Assembly: GCA_965227745.1 (NCBI GenBank)
Contig: OZ245769.1
Span: 1,550,001-1,614,000 of the forward strand
Length of the DNA: 64,000 bases
Direction of reading: 5' to 3'
Origin: GAS368 sp965227745
GTDB lineage: Bacteria > Verrucomicrobiota > Verrucomicrobiia > Opitutales > Opitutaceae
The notes under the pieces were generated by a model. It did not search any database and was not told the DNA's origin. It saw nothing but the letters and a program-made list of their open reading frames with translations. The position numbers and the translations under genes were made by a program. Shown here in pieces: positions 33,730 to 43,225 of the stretch. Positions within the stretch are counted from its first letter, which is position 1; each line of letters begins with the position of its first letter.

Positions 33730-35562
33730 CTATTTCTTCTCCGCTTCAAGCCCGAGCCGCTGGCGATCGAGATCGGCCAGGACCCGGCGCACTTGGGATT
33801 TCATCGCCCCCGGCGCGCTGTCCGAATTCAGAAACTCCGTGATAAGCTTTCGGCTCACGGACCATTGCTGGGTATTAAGAGACTCCTCGATCTGCTTCAT
33901 CGCGAGGTTGTGCTTTGTCATCTCTTGCACTCTGAGCAGTTGACGCCGCATCGCCGCCGAGACGCCTTTTTCCAACTGGCTTTCGATAAATGCCATCGCC
34001 TCGGCAAATTTGTTCGCGTCCAACAGCTTCTCGAGCGCGGTGATGATGTCTCGCTCTTCCCAACTATCCTGCAGCCGGCGCGCAAATTCCCGCGCGGGGG
34101 CGTCGTCGCTGGTCTTGGTCGCCAGCACGCGGGCCAACTGCTCATTCGCGGCCGATAAATTCCCCGCGCGGCGGTCGGTAATGGCGAGACCGGTGAGAAT
34201 CATGCCGTCTTGCGGCCAAAGCTGGTGGCCGTACTCGAGAAAACGGCGGTCGTCCGCGCTGACGGAATCCGTCAGATCGATCAGCGCGGCGATGTTCTGG
34301 TAGGTCGGCAGCATGCGGGGATAGAGATTGATCGCCTGCTCGTAGCGGCTGACCACGCGCCGCGCCGTGGGTCCGTCCATTCGCGCGCCTTGGCCAAAGC
34401 CGCCCTCCGACTCTTTGTGCTCCGCCAGCGCGAGTTCGAAGTACGACATCGCATCCGTGGAACCCAAATCAACGGCGCGCGCGAACTCCGCCGTGGCGCC
34501 ATTCGCGTCGCCGCTCGATTTCAGGGCCAGACCAAGCAGGTCGTGACCGCGGGCATCGGTGGGTGCCAGTGCGATCGCGGCCCGGGCGTGAGCGGCGGCG
34601 GTCGCCCAACGATTACCGCTCCACGCGAAACGGCCCAGCGCGTTTTCCACTTCGATTTGCGACGCGGGCTCCAAGGTGGGCGCCTGAAATTTAGCGAGCT
34701 CCCGCCGGCGCACAAAATAGGTGCCCCCACCGATGTACTCCTTCAATCGCTGGTCGACCGCCTTGTACTCCAGGCCGAAAGCGCGACGAAACGCTTCGTC
34801 CGGTCCGAGATCGGAACCCACCAGCCGCGCATACTCGCCGATCGCCGTGGTGGGAATTTCGTGTTTCCCAAACAGCAGGTAGTGCGCAAACGCCCAGGAT
34901 TGGGCGTAGACATTACCCGTGTGCGAGGTGTCTTTGCCGAACAACTCTTCGCGTCCCGTGAAGAGCAATCGCTCCATCGGCATCAGTCCGTGTCGGCGCA
35001 ACAGCGCGACGTGCTCCGGGATCACCTCGCCCCACTTGGCCGATGTTTTGTCCACTTGAAAGGTCGAAAACACCTCCGCCAGCCCTTCCTCCAGCCAGAC
35101 GGGATTCGCTCGGTCCGTGCCACTGAGAAACCAATGCACGCCTTCGTGGAAGATCGTGCGCCGCACCTCCTGACTAAAATCGGAGCCGCCGAGGCCGGCC
35201 ACCGACCACGACAAGTTGCGCAGGAAGAAACCGGAGACTTCCATCGCCCTGCCATCCGCGCCCAGCGGGCGGTACTTCGCAAAATCGCTCTCGCGCGAGA
35301 AAAGGACGATCGTCAGCGGCGAGGCCCCCGTGTTTTTCGGAAACATCACGCGCAGGGCCGCGACGTACTGCGCAAACTCGGAGGTCCACGCCAGCGCGTC
35401 TTTTTCCTTCAACGCGGTGATCACCACGAACTCCGGCGTGGTGACGCGCAGCCAACCGGTGCCCTTGCTTTTGCTCTCAGCCCGTCCGGCCGATGGTGCC
35501 AGCGCGAGTCCGAGGGCCAAGGCCGTGGCCACGACGCTAAAAATCGACCGCATCTGCGTCAC
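33730..35562 (-). CDS. Secreted HExxH peptidase-like protein with TPR repeats (DUF1570-like)
   Basis: 610 residues. A signal peptide (SIFSVVATALALGLALAPSA) precedes a zinc-peptidase-like domain with FHEGVHWFL and the downstream acidic motif WLEEGLAEVF, together an HExxH plus Glu site of gluzincin type. TPR repeats fill about residues 295-480, and the C-terminal 130 residues are helical. The domain order is simpler than the other HExxH-TPR protein at 10950, which has TPRs on both sides. The hydrolase gene upstream overlaps its start by 4 bases. Substrate unknown. Confidence 0.82.
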   Translation of the reverse strand: MTQMRSIFSVVATALALGLALAPSAGRAESKSKGTGWLRVTTPEFVVITALKEKDALAWTSEFAQYVAALRVMFPKNTGASPLTIVLFSRESDFAKYRPLGADGRAMEVSGFFLRNLSWSVAGLGGSDFSQEVRRTIFHEGVHWFLSGTDRANPVWLEEGLAEVFSTFQVDKTSAKWGEVIPEHVALLRRHGLMPMERLLFTGREELFGKDTSHTGNVYAQSWAFAHYLLFGKHEIPTTAIGEYARLVGSDLGPDEAFRRAFGLEYKAVDQRLKEYIGGGTYFVRRRELAKFQAPTLEPASQIEVENALGRFAWSGNRWATAAAHARAAIALAPTDARGHDLLGLALKSSGDANGATAEFARAVDLGSTDAMSYFELALAEHKESEGGFGQGARMDGPTARRVVSRYEQAINLYPRMLPTYQNIAALIDLTDSVSADDRRFLEYGHQLWPQDGMILTGLAITDRRAGNLSAANEQLARVLATKTSDDAPAREFARRLQDSWEERDIITALEKLLDANKFAEAMAFIESQLEKGVSAAMRRQLLRVQEMTKHNLAMKQIEESLNTQQWSVSRKLITEFLNSDSAPGAMKSQVRRVLADLDRQRLGLEAEKK

Positions 35563-36428
35563 TCTTTCCCGAAGATGGCGTCGCCCGCTTCCTTGGCGGC
35601 AAACATCCGCGCGCCGTCATGGTCGATATCCGGCGTCTCCACTTTGCGCCAGTTGAACGCCCAGCCTTTTTCGGCAGCGAGTTTCTTTCCGGCGGCGAAA
35701 CAAGCGCGGCCGCGCGAGAGCCGGTTGGGGCCTTGCACCATGCCCTCGGCGCTGGCGTCGAAGCTGTGCTCGGGGGTGATGTCGCCCGTGCCGAGATAAA
35801 ACGTCAGCGGCGCGGCGAGGTAGCGTTTGATCACCTCGTCGTTGCTCAGTTCGTCGGGCAGGCCGCCGAAACCATAGCCGAATTTCTGCACGCGGTCGGG
35901 GAAGAGATCCGAGCCGGGATTGCCCGCGATAATGCGGACGGCGTCGCCGGGCATGAAGGCCGAGAGCCTAACCAGAAATTGCCCGCCCGCCGAGTGGCCG
36001 ATCAAGTAATACGGCAGGGCTGGCTTGCCCTCGAGGCCGCGCACGTAGGTGACCAGCTTCGGGATGACGGCATACGTCCACGCTTCGGGCGGTTGGATCT
36101 TGCCGGCCTGATCGAGCAAGCCGCCGCGCTGATAGCGGAGGCTGGGGAAACGATCTTTGTCAAAGAGGGGGGCCACCACGATCATGCCAAAGCGCTCGCC
36201 CAGCGTGATGGCGTAATTGCGATAGTCCTCCGCATTGCGCCCCACGCCATGGCACACGACGAGGATCGGTCCGTCTTTGTAGGTCGGCGGCTTGTACGTG
36301 AAGTAGGTAATCGGCTCCGCGCCGTTGGGGAAGACGCCCTTGCCCGGGCCGGCGGGAATCGGCTCGGCGCGCAGAGCCGAGAGGAGTAAGAAGGAGAGAG
36401 CGAGGAAGCGGAGAAAGTTCAAGCGCAT
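35559..36428 (-). CDS. Secreted alpha/beta hydrolase (PHB depolymerase/esterase-like)
   Basis: 289 residues from MRLNFLRFLALSFLLLSALR, a signal peptide; the ATG 24 bases earlier only extends a hydrophobic leader. An alpha/beta-hydrolase core shows the oxyanion region VVCHGVGRNAEDYRN, nucleophile elbow GHSAGG and a late His in DIDHDGARMF. Best guess is an esterase of the depolymerase-like group; the substrate is not evident. It is the first gene of the psuG unit. Confidence 0.82.
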   Translation of the reverse strand: MRLNFLRFLALSFLLLSALRAEPIPAGPGKGVFPNGAEPITYFTYKPPTYKDGPILVVCHGVGRNAEDYRNYAITLGERFGMIVVAPLFDKDRFPSLRYQRGGLLDQAGKIQPPEAWTYAVIPKLVTYVRGLEGKPALPYYLIGHSAGGQFLVRLSAFMPGDAVRIIAGNPGSDLFPDRVQKFGYGFGGLPDELSNDEVIKRYLAAPLTFYLGTGDITPEHSFDASAEGMVQGPNRLSRGRACFAAGKKLAAEKGWAFNWRKVETPDIDHDGARMFAAKEAGDAIFGKE

Positions 36429-36489
36429 GGGGAGATGGAGGAGGAGTCGCAAGCGTAGCAGGATTCGTGAAACGCCCTTCTAAAATAAG

Positions 36490-36564
36490 TTAGCCGCGAA
36501 GCTAGCGCAGAAACGCCAAACCGACCTCTGCCCCTCGGCGTTTCTTCGTGTGCTTCGCGGTTAA
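36490..36564. repeat. Long imperfect inverted repeat
   Basis: Arms TTAGCCGCGAAGC (36490) and GCTTCGCGGTTAA (36552) differ at one base; 6 bases further in, AGAAACGCC (36509) pairs exactly with GGCGTTTCT (36537). It lies just after the ald stop codon, between two minus-strand genes. The right arm contains the TTCGTG/TTCGCG period-9 phrase. It may act as a terminator-like hairpin, but there is no T-run. Confidence 0.65.
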
Positions 36565-36585
36565 TAGACCCAATGTCTCACTGCC

Positions 36586-37677
36586 TCACTTGGCGTAGCC
36601 CAGGGCCTTGGCCACCGCGCCATAGGTCACTTTACCGCCCTCGGTATTGACGCCACGCGCGAGGCCTTGGTGCTCCGCGAGGGCGCGCTCGACGCCTTTG
36701 CTGACGAGCATCGCGACGTAGGGCTCTGTGGCCTGCGTGAGGCCGAGGGTCGAGGTGCGACCGACGAGCGCCGGCATGTTGGGCACGGCATAGTGCACCA
36801 CGCCGTGTTGCTCATAGACGGGATTCTTATGCGAGGTCGGGCGGATGCTCTCGATGCAACCGCCTTGGTCGATCGCGATATCGACGATCACACTGCCCGG
36901 GCGCATGCGCGCGACGGTCTTGGCGTTGACGACAATCGGGGCCTTGGCCGCCGGGATGAGAACCGCGCCGATGAGGAGATCGGCGTCCGCGACCTCTTGC
37001 TCGATGTTCGCGGGATTCGACATCAGTGTGACGATGCGACCGCGATATTCGGTATCGAGGGCCTCGAGTTTGCGCGTATCGAGATCAAGCACCGTGACGC
37101 GGGCGCCCATGCCCGCCGCCATCTGCACCGCGTGCGCGCCGGAATTACCCGCGCCCACCACGACGACGTGGCCCGGCATCGTGCCGGGAATACCGCCGAG
37201 CAACACACCGGAGCCGCCGTGCTGCGACTGGAGGAAATACGCGCCAATTTGAATCGAGAGGCGACCGGCGATTTGCGACATCGGCTTGAGCAGCGGGAAA
37301 CTGCCATCCGCGCCCTCGACCGTCTCATAGGCGATGCCGAGGATGCTCTTTTTCATCAGCACCTTCGCGAGTTCCGGGCCGGCCGCCAAGTGCAGGTAGG
37401 TAAAGATCGTCTGCCCCTGTTGCAGGAGTTCGTACTCTGCGGGCAACGGCTCTTTCACTTTCAGAATGAGATCAGCCGCGCGCCAGACCTTGGCCGCATC
37501 CGCCACGAGCGTCGCACCTGCCGCGCGATATTCCTCATCGCGAAAACCCGCCGTGATCCCGGCGGATTTCTGGATCAAGACTTTCGCCCCGAGCGACACG
37601 CAACGGCGGCACAGGCTGGGCGTCATCGAGACGCGAGTTTCACCGATCTTAATTTCCTTGGGTACTCCAATAATCAT
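36586..37677 (-). CDS. ald: Alanine dehydrogenase
   Basis: 363 residues from MIIGVPKEIKIGETRVSMTP; the longer frame reaches into repeat DNA and adds nothing conserved. N-terminal substrate domain residues (RVSMTP, IFTYLHLA) and a Rossmann segment, VVVVGAGNSGAHAVQMAAGM, match alanine dehydrogenases, which interconvert L-alanine and pyruvate with NAD. The segment NMPALVGRTSTLGLTQAT near the end is also typical. It is divergent from folA, with a heptanucleotide tandem array in the shared 227-base gap. Confidence 0.94.
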   Translation of the reverse strand: MIIGVPKEIKIGETRVSMTPSLCRRCVSLGAKVLIQKSAGITAGFRDEEYRAAGATLVADAAKVWRAADLILKVKEPLPAEYELLQQGQTIFTYLHLAAGPELAKVLMKKSILGIAYETVEGADGSFPLLKPMSQIAGRLSIQIGAYFLQSQHGGSGVLLGGIPGTMPGHVVVVGAGNSGAHAVQMAAGMGARVTVLDLDTRKLEALDTEYRGRIVTLMSNPANIEQEVADADLLIGAVLIPAAKAPIVVNAKTVARMRPGSVIVDIAIDQGGCIESIRPTSHKNPVYEQHGVVHYAVPNMPALVGRTSTLGLTQATEPYVAMLVSKGVERALAEHQGLARGVNTEGGKVTYGAVAKALGYAK

Positions 37678-37793
37678 GAGCGGATGTAACCACGAAACCT
37701 CCGATAAGACACGCAAAGAATCGCTCGATCCAGCAGCGCGCTCCGCGCCAGTTTCCACTTGAGTTTGACCTCGCGCCTACGCACGCGACTTTT

Positions 37794-37884
37794 CTGTCCT
37801 CTGTCCTCTGTCCTCTGTCCTCTGTCCTCTGTCCTCTGTCCTCTGTCCTCTGTCCTCTGTCCTCTGTCCTCTGTCCTCTGTCCT
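37794..37884 (+). repeat. Tandem repeat, 13 exact copies of CTGTCCT
   Basis: Ninety-one bases made of 13 identical 7-base units, followed by degenerate CCGTCGC and CTCTCGC units. The array ends 20 bases before the folA ATG, so folA's ribosome-binding region follows it directly. Its length could change by slipped-strand mispairing. On the minus strand the frame would read as a Gly-Gln-Arg-Thr-Glu-Asp-Arg repeat, which is not a real protein. Confidence 0.95.
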
Positions 37885-37904
37885 CCGTCGCCTCTCGCCT
37901 GTCC

Positions 37905-38408
37905 ATGCCCAAACCCCTCCACCTCATCGTCGCCTGTGCCGAAAACCGCGTGATCGGTCGCGATGGTAAACTCCCGTGGCACATTCCGGAGGACTTAAAA
38001 TATTTCCACGCTGAGACCGCGGGCCAGATCGTCGTCCTCGGCCGCGTTTGCTACGAGACCTGGCCGCGCGTCGCCCTCGATGGCCGCCGCCCCGTGGTCA
38101 TCACGCGCAATACCGCCCTCGCCCGCGACGGCGTCCGCATAGCCTCGTCGCTCGACGGGGCCCTCGCCGTCGCCGAATTCCTGCCGGGCAAGATCATGAT
38201 TTGTGGAGGTGAGCGCATCTACGCCGAAGCGCTCGCCCTGGCCGAGACTCGCACGTGCCCGACCCTCCTTCACCTCACGCTCGTGCACGCCGAAGTCCCG
38301 GGTGACACCTTTATGCCCGACTGGCGGCATCTCCCGTGGCGGGAACGCTCACGGCGCGGAAGCCGCGACGAGAATTTTCGGTATACGTTTTTTGAATACG
38401 AGCTGTGA
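37905..38408 (+). CDS. folA: Dihydrofolate reductase
   Basis: 167 residues with the DHFR core: IVACAENRVIGRDGKLPWHI, then PEDLKYFHAET containing the catalytic acidic residue and VVLGRVCYETWPR; the NADPH loop is MICGGERIYAEAL. It reduces dihydrofolate to tetrahydrofolate. No thyA is adjacent. The start follows the CTGTCCT array by 20 bases, an unusual leader. Convergent with the gamma carbonic anhydrase gene. Confidence 0.95.
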   Translation: MPKPLHLIVACAENRVIGRDGKLPWHIPEDLKYFHAETAGQIVVLGRVCYETWPRVALDGRRPVVITRNTALARDGVRIASSLDGALAVAEFLPGKIMICGGERIYAEALALAETRTCPTLLHLTLVHAEVPGDTFMPDWRHLPWRERSRRGSRDENFRYTFFEYEL

Positions 38409-38441
38409 GGTCGACCCGGCCGCAGTTTGCTCGAAGCCGTG

Positions 38442-38501
38442 GGAGGGGCCTTATGCCCCGACTCATTGCGAATGGTGAAGAAGTCGGCGTTAAGCCCCTA
38501 C
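38442..38501. repeat. Inverted pair of GGAG/GTAG-headed palindromes (BIME-like)
   Basis: Left unit GGAGGGGCCTTATGCCCCGA at 38442; right unit on the opposite strand reads GTAGGGGCTTAACGCCGACT from 38501. The two align with few changes, each with a head followed by a GGGC..GCCC stem, and they face each other over about 18 bases. The site is the gap between convergent folA and the carbonic anhydrase gene, the usual place for REP elements. Confidence 0.7.
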
Positions 38502-38512
38502 CCCGGTACAAA

Positions 38513-39046
38513 CTATTTTTGCGCGGCCCTCGCCGCGTGCGCGGCGGCGACGGTCCCATACTTTTCCGCCCAGCGCTTCAGCCCTGCTTGCTCCGCCTCC
38601 GTGAGTGGCCGGACGACTTTTGCGGGCGAGCCGAGAATCATCGATCCGGGCGGCGCCACGAAGCGCTGCGTCACGAGAGAGTGGGCGCCGACGATGCAGC
38701 GGTCGCCGATCTTGGCGCCGTCGAGCACGGTCGCGCCCATGCCGATCAGGCACTCATCCCCGATCTCGCAGGCATGGATGATCGCCGCGTGCCCGATGGT
38801 GGTGTGACGCCCAATTGTCACGCCGTAGTTATCCGCGAGATGAACGATGGTGCCATCCTGCACATTGGAACCCTCGCCCACGACGATGGAGTTAATATCG
38901 CCGCGCAACACGCAGCCGTACCACACACTCGCGCCCGCCCCCAGCGTCACGTCGCCGATCACAGTGGCATTCGCCGCGACAAACGCCGCCTGCGCCACGT
39001 CGGGCGTTTTTCCAAGATGCTGGGCCAATCGCTCCGGTAGAGTCAT
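38513..39046 (-). CDS. Gamma-class carbonic anhydrase family protein
   Basis: 177 residues forming a left-handed beta helix of hexapeptide repeats: ANATVIGDVTLGAGASVWYG and VQDGTIVHLADN. The metal-site histidines are visible in IVHLADN and TIGHAAIIHAC. The C-terminus has the usual helix (PLTEAEQAGLKRWAEKY). Members of this YrdA/PaaY-like group bind zinc; many lack measurable carbonic anhydrase activity, so the reaction is uncertain. Confidence 0.9.
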   Translation of the reverse strand: MTLPERLAQHLGKTPDVAQAAFVAANATVIGDVTLGAGASVWYGCVLRGDINSIVVGEGSNVQDGTIVHLADNYGVTIGRHTTIGHAAIIHACEIGDECLIGMGATVLDGAKIGDRCIVGAHSLVTQRFVAPPGSMILGSPAKVVRPLTEAEQAGLKRWAEKYGTVAAAHAARAAQK

Positions 39047-39113
39047 GCCCGCACGCTGATCTCACCACGCGCGCCCGCCAATCTCTTTGCGAGGCCGCGC
39101 CTATATTAAACTC

Positions 39114-39248
39114 TTACCCGCGCGGACGCCGCGCCCACTCCGAGCCGCCAAGCCAGACCAACAGGCAAAACGTCGCCGCCACCAACAGGGCAACCGCCGT
39201 AACCGTCACTCCGACCGCACCGCAAATGAAGATGAGCTTTGTGACCAT
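39114..39248 (-). CDS. Very small single-helix membrane protein
   Basis: 44 residues reading MVTKLIFICGAVGVTVTAVA and on through a single membrane helix (to about residue 33), ending WARRPRG. The frame is complete, with a TAA stop, in a gap of 361 bases between the ABC permease and carbonic anhydrase genes. Composition fits a membrane microprotein, but there is no strong ribosome-binding site and no recognised homologue. Confidence 0.4.
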   Translation of the reverse strand: MVTKLIFICGAVGVTVTAVALLVAATFCLLVWLGGSEWARRPRG

Positions 39249-39407
39249 GATCGTCGTTGTTGCCGTTTAGACGATAGTCGCCAGCCCCGGTTTCAATCGG
39301 ACATTTTTTTCCGCTTATTTTACGGAATTCCACGCAGAGCCAATTAAACGCTCGATCGCCGCATTCAGACGGGAATCTATTGCAACAGCCACCCCGTCAC
39401 CCGCTTG

Positions 39408-40382
39408 TCACTTCTCCTTCGAGTAAGGCACGCCGATCGCCGCTGGCGCGGTCGCCTTGCCCACAAAGCCCGCAAGCAATAATACAGTCAATATATAGGG
39501 TAAAGCGAGGATAGCCTGCACAGGAATGATCCCTATAACGGGCAGCGGCACGCCCTGCAGCCGCGAGGCCAGCGCATCAGTGAAGGCAAAGAGCAGGCAT
39601 GCCCCCAAGGTCGGATAGGGCTTCCACTTACCAAAGATCAGCGCCGCCAGCGCGAGATAGCCCTTGCCCGCCGTCATGTCGCGCGTGAAGCCGGCGCTCG
39701 CCGCCGTCGAGAGGTAAGTCCCCGCCACGCCGCAAAGCACGCCGGAGATCAAGATCGCCTGATAACGCAGCCCGGTCACCGAAATGCCCGCGGTATCGAC
39801 CGCATGCGGATTTTCCCCGACCGCGCGGAGCCGCAGCCCGAAGCGCGTGCGATACAGCACCCAGGCACTAAGCGGCACGAGCGCCGCCGCCGCGTAGACG
39901 ATGAGATTGTGCCCGCTCAGCAGCTGCGAGTACAGCAGCCCCGGAAAGGGATGCTCCGCCGCGACACTCGACCACGGCCACGCCAGCGAGGTGAAACGCT
40001 GCCCCGCCCCGTCGAGTTGCGGCGTTTGCCCGCCGAGATTAAACCACGCGAGCGCGAGCGTCGGCCCGAGACCTGCCACCATGATATTGATCGCCATCGC
40101 CGCGACCACTTGGTTGCCCCGGTGCGTCACAGTCGCAAAGGCGATCAGCAGCGCCAGCAGCACCGCCACGCCGATAGCCGCCCCCAGCCCGGCCCACGCC
40201 GACCCCGTGGTCGCCGACACCGCCGCCGCCGCAAAAGCCGCCCCGAGCATCTTACCCTCGAGACCAAGATCAACGACGCCGGACCGCTCGGAAAACATGC
40301 CGGCCAGCGCCGCCAGCAACAGGGGCGTCGCCACACGGATCGTGGCCGCCAGGGTCAGGACGATGATGGTGTAAATTTCCAT
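39408..40382 (-). CDS. Nucleoside-type ABC importer, permease 2
   Basis: 324 residues with eight to ten membrane helices. The motif RSGVVDLGLEGKMLGAAFAA is the hallmark of permeases of the BMP-dependent nucleoside importers (NupQ/YufQ type). GLRLRAVGENPHAVDTAGIS is the cytoplasmic coupling loop. It follows permease 1 by 3 bases. Together with the ATPase and binding protein upstream it makes a full importer for nucleosides or related purine compounds. Confidence 0.92.
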   Translation of the reverse strand: MEIYTIIVLTLAATIRVATPLLLAALAGMFSERSGVVDLGLEGKMLGAAFAAAAVSATTGSAWAGLGAAIGVAVLLALLIAFATVTHRGNQVVAAMAINIMVAGLGPTLALAWFNLGGQTPQLDGAGQRFTSLAWPWSSVAAEHPFPGLLYSQLLSGHNLIVYAAAALVPLSAWVLYRTRFGLRLRAVGENPHAVDTAGISVTGLRYQAILISGVLCGVAGTYLSTAASAGFTRDMTAGKGYLALAALIFGKWKPYPTLGACLLFAFTDALASRLQGVPLPVIGIIPVQAILALPYILTVLLLAGFVGKATAPAAIGVPYSKEK

Positions 40383-40385
40383 CGG

Positions 40386-41483
40386 TTAAGCCGCCTTCTT
40401 CCTAAACAGCATCGCGAGCGGCGCGCGAAACACGTTCTCCAGTGCGCCGCAAAATAGGATTACGAGTCCCTGAATCACCACGACCATGTCGCGATTGATC
40501 TTCGGCATATCGAACGCCAGTTGCGACCCGCCCTGCGCCAGCGCCCCGAAGAGTACCGCCGCTAGAAAAATCCCCAGCGGGTGATTGCGCCCCATGAGCG
40601 CCACCGCGATGCCAACAAATCCCGCGCCACCCGGAAAATCGATCAAGATACGGTGCTGCGAGCCGAGCAACTCATTGAGCCCGAGGCAGCCTGCCAGCGC
40701 GCCCGAGAGCAGCATTGCCTGGATGATGATGCGCGACGGCGAAATGCCGGCATACACGGCCGCGGAATGATTCTGCCCCGCCACGCGAAGGGAGTAGCCC
40801 CAGCGCGTCCGCCAGATCAGCGCCCACACGATGCCGCCGGCCGCGAGCGCGATCAAGAACGCCACATTCAGCGGAGATTGCGAAAACGTGATGCCGACCT
40901 TGGCCAGCAGCTCATGCACCGCGGGCAAAAACGCATTCGGACCAAACTCGCGCGACTCCGGCGACTGTTGCCCAGAGCGGATCAGCACATTGACCAGCAG
41001 GTACGTCATCAACGAGGCCGCGATGAAATTAAACATGATCGTCGTGATCACGATATGGCTGCCCCGCTTGGCCTGCAGCCACGCCGGCACAAAGGCCCAC
41101 GCCGCGCCAAACACGGCGCCCGCCAGAATCGCCAATGGCACGACCACAAAAAACGGCGCGCTGTCGCCCAGCCACAGCGCCACGAGTCCGCTCCCCAACC
41201 CACCGATGTAGGCCTGTCCCTCGCACCCGATATTAAACAGCCCCGCGTGATACGCCACCGCCACGCCCAAGCCGGTGAACATGAAGCTCGTCGCGTAGTA
41301 AAAGGTGTAACCGATGCCCTCCTGCGTCCCGAGCGCGCCATTTGCGAGGAGCTTAAACGCCTCCCACGGGCTTTCGCCGAGGATTTTCACGATCACGCCC
41401 GACAGCAGCAGCGCGGCGATGAGATTGATCACCGGGAGCAGCCCGAGTTCGGCCCAACGCGTGAGTTTGGCAGGCGCACTCAT
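40386..41483 (-). CDS. Nucleoside-type ABC importer, permease 1
   Basis: 365 residues from MSAPAKLTRWAELGLLPVIN; the longer frame runs through the inverted repeat at 41505 and is not conserved. Typical features: GVAVAYHAGLFNIGCEGQAY in the membrane core and YSLRVAGQNHSAAVYAGISP as coupling loop, matching the NupP/YufP type. The gap to the ATPase gene is 172 bases and holds an inverted repeat pair, so the operon is interrupted by a REP-like element but otherwise in the usual order. Confidence 0.92.
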   Translation of the reverse strand: MSAPAKLTRWAELGLLPVINLIAALLLSGVIVKILGESPWEAFKLLANGALGTQEGIGYTFYYATSFMFTGLGVAVAYHAGLFNIGCEGQAYIGGLGSGLVALWLGDSAPFFVVVPLAILAGAVFGAAWAFVPAWLQAKRGSHIVITTIMFNFIAASLMTYLLVNVLIRSGQQSPESREFGPNAFLPAVHELLAKVGITFSQSPLNVAFLIALAAGGIVWALIWRTRWGYSLRVAGQNHSAAVYAGISPSRIIIQAMLLSGALAGCLGLNELLGSQHRILIDFPGGAGFVGIAVALMGRNHPLGIFLAAVLFGALAQGGSQLAFDMPKINRDMVVVIQGLVILFCGALENVFRAPLAMLFRKKAA

Positions 41484-41504
41484 GGAGTAGCGAAGGCTGA
41501 GTGG

Positions 41505-41600
41505 GTGGACGGCGATCTCCGAGCGCCGTCTGGGGCGAGGCGGAATGCCGGCGTGGTTCGCGAGTTCGCCCTCCGACGGCGCCCGGAGGTCGCCGTCCAC
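41505..41600. repeat. Inverted pair of GTGGACGGCG palindromes
   Basis: Left copy GTGGACGGCGATCTCCGAGC at 41505 ending in GCCGTC at 41530; the right copy, on the opposite strand, reads GTGGACGGCGACCTCCGGGC from 41600. Both are 26 bases and differ at two positions. They lie 44 bases apart, inside an importer operon, between the ATPase and permease 1 genes. A single copy occurs at 27984. Confidence 0.82.
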
Positions 41601-41655
41601 CGCGAGCCCTGAAGGCAGGATGCCGGTGCTGCTGCTGACCGCGCGGCGGGAATGC

Positions 41656-43203
<1,548 letters not shown>

Positions 43204-43225
43204 GGAGGAAGGCGGCTAAACGAGC

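Noticed and set aside
33705..33749. Longer N-terminus for PsuG from an upstream ATG
   Set aside because: The extra residues are basic, unconserved and overlap the end of the preceding gene; the GTG start gives the family's normal length.
37794..37884. CRISPR array
   Set aside because: Units are 7 bases with no spacers; no cas genes in the window.
37674..37984. Minus-strand frames encoding a Gly-Gln-Arg-Thr-Glu-Asp-Arg repeat protein
   Set aside because: Pure translation of the CTGTCCT tandem array; overlaps the folA start and has no conserved sequence.
39106..39333. 75-codon minus-strand frame starting MEFRKISGKK
   Set aside because: His/Gly-rich without family features; a different frame in the same DNA gives a sensible membrane microprotein.
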